Below the pieces are notes generated by a model, which was not told the origin of the DNA, did not search any database, and saw only the letters and a list, made by a program, of their open reading frames with translations. Positions 61,934 through 64,000 of a stretch of 64,000 nucleotides of DNA are shown here, piece after piece; position 1 is the first letter of the stretch, and every line of letters begins with the position of its first letter. The position numbers and the translations under genes are program-made. This DNA is from Ptiloglossa arizonensis. Taxonomy: Eukaryota > Arthropoda > Insecta > Hymenoptera > Colletidae. Location of the stretch: the NCBI RefSeq assembly GCF_051014685.1, contig NW_027478396.1, forward strand, positions 620,001-684,000. Reading direction: 5' to 3'.

Positions 61934-64000
61934 GTATCAGACTTGCGAAAATTGTGATGGTTTCTCAGCCATTCCTTAACTTCAAACTCCCATATCTCGC
62001 GAACGGATTAACGAACTCGAGAAATTACTGTTGCATCTGAAAGTAGAAACTCGCCCGATTACAAAGATATGTGTGTTTTCCCCGTAGGCCTTTGTAGTTA
62101 TTGGTTTCGAGTATCAGACTTGCGAAAATTTTGATGGTTTCTCAACCATTCCTTAACTTCAAACTCCCATTTCTCGCGAACGGATTGACGAACTCGAGAA
62201 ATTCCTGTTGCATCTGAAAGTTAAAACTCGCCCGATTACAGTGGTGTGTGTACTTTTCCCCTAGGCCATTCCAGTTATTGGTTTCGAGTATCAGACCAGC
62301 GAAAATTTTGATGGTTTCTCAACCATTCCTTAACTTCAAACTCCCATATCTCGCGAACAGATTGACGAACTCGAGAAATTCCTTTTGCATGTGAAAGTAG
62401 AAAGTCGCCCGATTTCAACGATATGTGTATCTATCCCCTAGGCCTTTGTAGTTAATGGTTTCGAGTATCAGACTTGCGAAAATTTTGATGGTTTCTCAAC
62501 CATTCCTTAACGTCAAACTCCCATATGTCGCGAACGGATTGACGCACTCGAGAAATTCCTGTTGCATCTGAAAGCAGAAACTCGCCGGAATACAATGGTG
62601 TGTGTACTTTTCCCCTAGGCCATTCCAGTTATTGTTTTCGCGTATCAGACCAGCGAAAATTTTGATGGTCTCTCAACCATTCCTTAACTTCAAACTCCCA
62701 TATCTCGCGAACGGATTGACGAACTCGAGAATTTCCTATTGCATCTGAAAGCAGAAACTCGCCCGATTACAACGGTGTGTGTACTTTTCCCCTAGGCCAT
62801 TCCACTTATTGGATTCGAGTATCAGACTTGCGAAAATTTTGATGATTTCTCAACCATTCCTTAACTTCAAACTGCTATATCTCGCGAACGCATTGACGAA
62901 CTCGAGAAATTCCTGTTGCATCTGAAAGCAGAAACTCGCCCGATTACAACGGTACGTATATTTTTCCCCTAGGCCTTTGCAGTTATTGGTTTCGAGTATC
63001 AGACTTGCGAAAATTTTGATGGTTTCTCAACCATTCCTTAACTTCACACTTCCATATCTCGCGAACGGATTGACGAACTCGAGAATTTCCTATTGCATCT
63101 GAAAGCAGATACTCGCCCGATTACAGCGGTATGTATATTTTTGCCCTAGGCCATAGTAGTTATTGGTTTCGTGTATCAGACTTGCGAAAATTGTGATGGT
63201 TTCTCAACCATTCCTTAACTTCAAACTCCCATATCTCGCGAACGGATTAACGAACTCGAGAAATTCCTGTTGCATCTGAAAGTAGAAACTCGCCCGATTA
63301 CAAAGATATGTGTGTTTTCCCCGTAGGCCTTTGTAGTTATTGGTTTCGAGTATCAGACTTGCGAAAATTTTGATGATTTCTCAACCATTCCTTAACTTCA
63401 AACTTCCATATCTCGCGAACGGATTGACGAACTCGATAATTTCTTATTGCATCTGAAAGCAGAAACTCGCCCGATTACAACGGTATGTGTGTTTTCCCCG
63501 TAGGCCTTTGTAGTTATTGGTTTCGAGTATCAGACTTGCGAAAATTTTGATGGTTTCTCAACCATTCCTTAACTTCACACTTCCATATCTCGCGAACGGA
63601 TTGACGAACTCGAGAATTTCCTATTGCATCTGAAAGGAGAAACTCGCCCGATTACAACGGTACGTATATTTTTCCCCTAGGCCTTTGCAGTTATTGGTTT
63701 CGAGTATCAGACTTGCGAAAATTGTGATGGTTTCTCAGCCATTCCTTAACTTCAAACTCCCATATCTCGCGAACGGATTAACGAACTCGAGAAATTCCTG
63801 TTGCATCTGAAAGTAGAAACTCGCCCGATTACAAAGATATGTGTGTTTTCCCCGTAGGCCTTTGTAGTTATTGGTTTCGAGTATCAGACTTGCGAAAATT
63901 TTGATGGTTTCTCAACCATTCCTTAACTTCAAACTCCCATTTCTCGCGAACGGATTGACGAACTCGAGAAATTCCTGTTGCATCTGAAAGTTAAAACTCG
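61934..64000. repeat. 10-mer higher-order repeat (1,770 bp), second copy cut
   Basis: Sequence 61,934-62,230 recurs at 63,704-64,000 with an offset of exactly 1,770 bp (10 x 177). It shares AAATTGTGATGG with CTCAGCC, GGATTAACG, TTTTCCCCGTAGG and GTTAAAACTCG. Inside it, 61,884-62,105 also matches 63,123-63,344 (7 monomers). The second copy continues beyond the window. Confidence 0.88.

Larger units (their letters stand above)
1..64000. repeat. 177 bp satellite array, whole window
   Basis: The window is a continuous head-to-tail tandem array. Monomer boundaries, set at the landmark TTCGAGTATCAG, fall at 1, 178, 355 and so on to 63,876, giving 361 full units and a 125 bp partial unit. All are in the same orientation. 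Cumulative phase drift is only -22 bp, made of one 1-base insertion and 23 1-base deletions, so nearly all units are exactly 177 bp. Consensus composition is about 41% GC. No open reading frame exceeds 88 codons. No unique sequence, transposon, tRNA or rRNA interrupts the array. Nucleosome-scale unit length and nested higher-order repeats are typical of centromeric satellites, but heterochromatic knobs or subtelomeric blocks are possible. The satellite family is not one I recognise. Confidence 0.99.

Noticed and set aside
1..64000. CRISPR array.
   Set aside because: The whole 177 bp unit repeats with scattered substitutions. There are no short repeats alternating with unique spacers, and the units are far longer than CRISPR repeats.
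1..64000. Transposon, retroelement or virus insertion.
   Set aside because: Monomer phase is kept through the window with only single-base shifts. No target-site duplication, long terminal repeat or foreign coding segment interrupts it.
1..64000. tRNA, rRNA or other RNA genes.
   Set aside because: All sequence is accounted for by the satellite unit, and the unit contains no cloverleaf, A/B box pair or rRNA-like segment that I can see.

Overview
The whole 64 kb window is one uninterrupted, head-to-tail satellite DNA array with a 177 bp monomer. I placed monomer boundaries by following the recurring landmark TTCGAGTATCAG. The first monomer starts at base 1, and the last complete one ends at 63,875. 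That gives 361 complete monomers plus a 125 bp partial one cut by the window end. All monomers are in the same orientation. I found no transposon, no unique sequence, no RNA gene, no inverted block and no gene. Every length change I could locate is a single base: one insertion and 23 deletions. The organism must be a eukaryote with long satellite arrays. The nucleosome-sized unit and the higher-order repeat (HOR) structure suggest a centromeric or pericentromeric array, but that is inference. I do not recognise the monomer: it does not read like human alpha satellite or the Arabidopsis 178 bp repeat. I cannot name the lineage.

Layout: 1-2,655 holds monomers ending in a duplicated 4-mer. 2,793-5,993 is a 9-mer HOR of 1,593 bp in two copies. 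5,994-13,836 is a mixed stretch with partial 7- and 8-mer duplications. 13,837-22,412 is a 24-mer HOR of about 4,245 bp in two copies. 20,588-26,632 is a 17-mer of 3,008 bp in two copies, the first overlapping the end of the 24-mer block. 26,633-29,049 is mixed. 29,050-36,764 is a nearly perfect 22-mer of 3,894 bp in two copies. 36,765-38,261 is mixed. 38,262-40,436 is a 6-mer of 1,062 bp in two copies. 39,424-41,987 and 43,671-46,234 are two copies of a 14.5-monomer block separated by 1.7 kb. 46,235-49,721 repeats material also seen near 25-28 kb. 49,722-52,019 is a 6-mer/5-mer pair. 52,020-54,849 is a 9-mer/7-mer pair. 54,850-57,858 resembles 33-35 kb. 57,859-61,928 carries more private substitutions. 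61,934-64,000 shows a 10-mer of 1,770 bp whose second copy runs off the window.

No genes act here. The functional candidates lie inside the monomer. They are a conserved core with two CpG palindromes and a CGAAC direct repeat, a 6 bp stem / 4 nt loop dyad, one A4T4 tract per unit, and a minus-strand motif resembling the mammalian CENP-B box, closest in six monomers. The array looks young and actively turning over by unequal exchange and short conversion.
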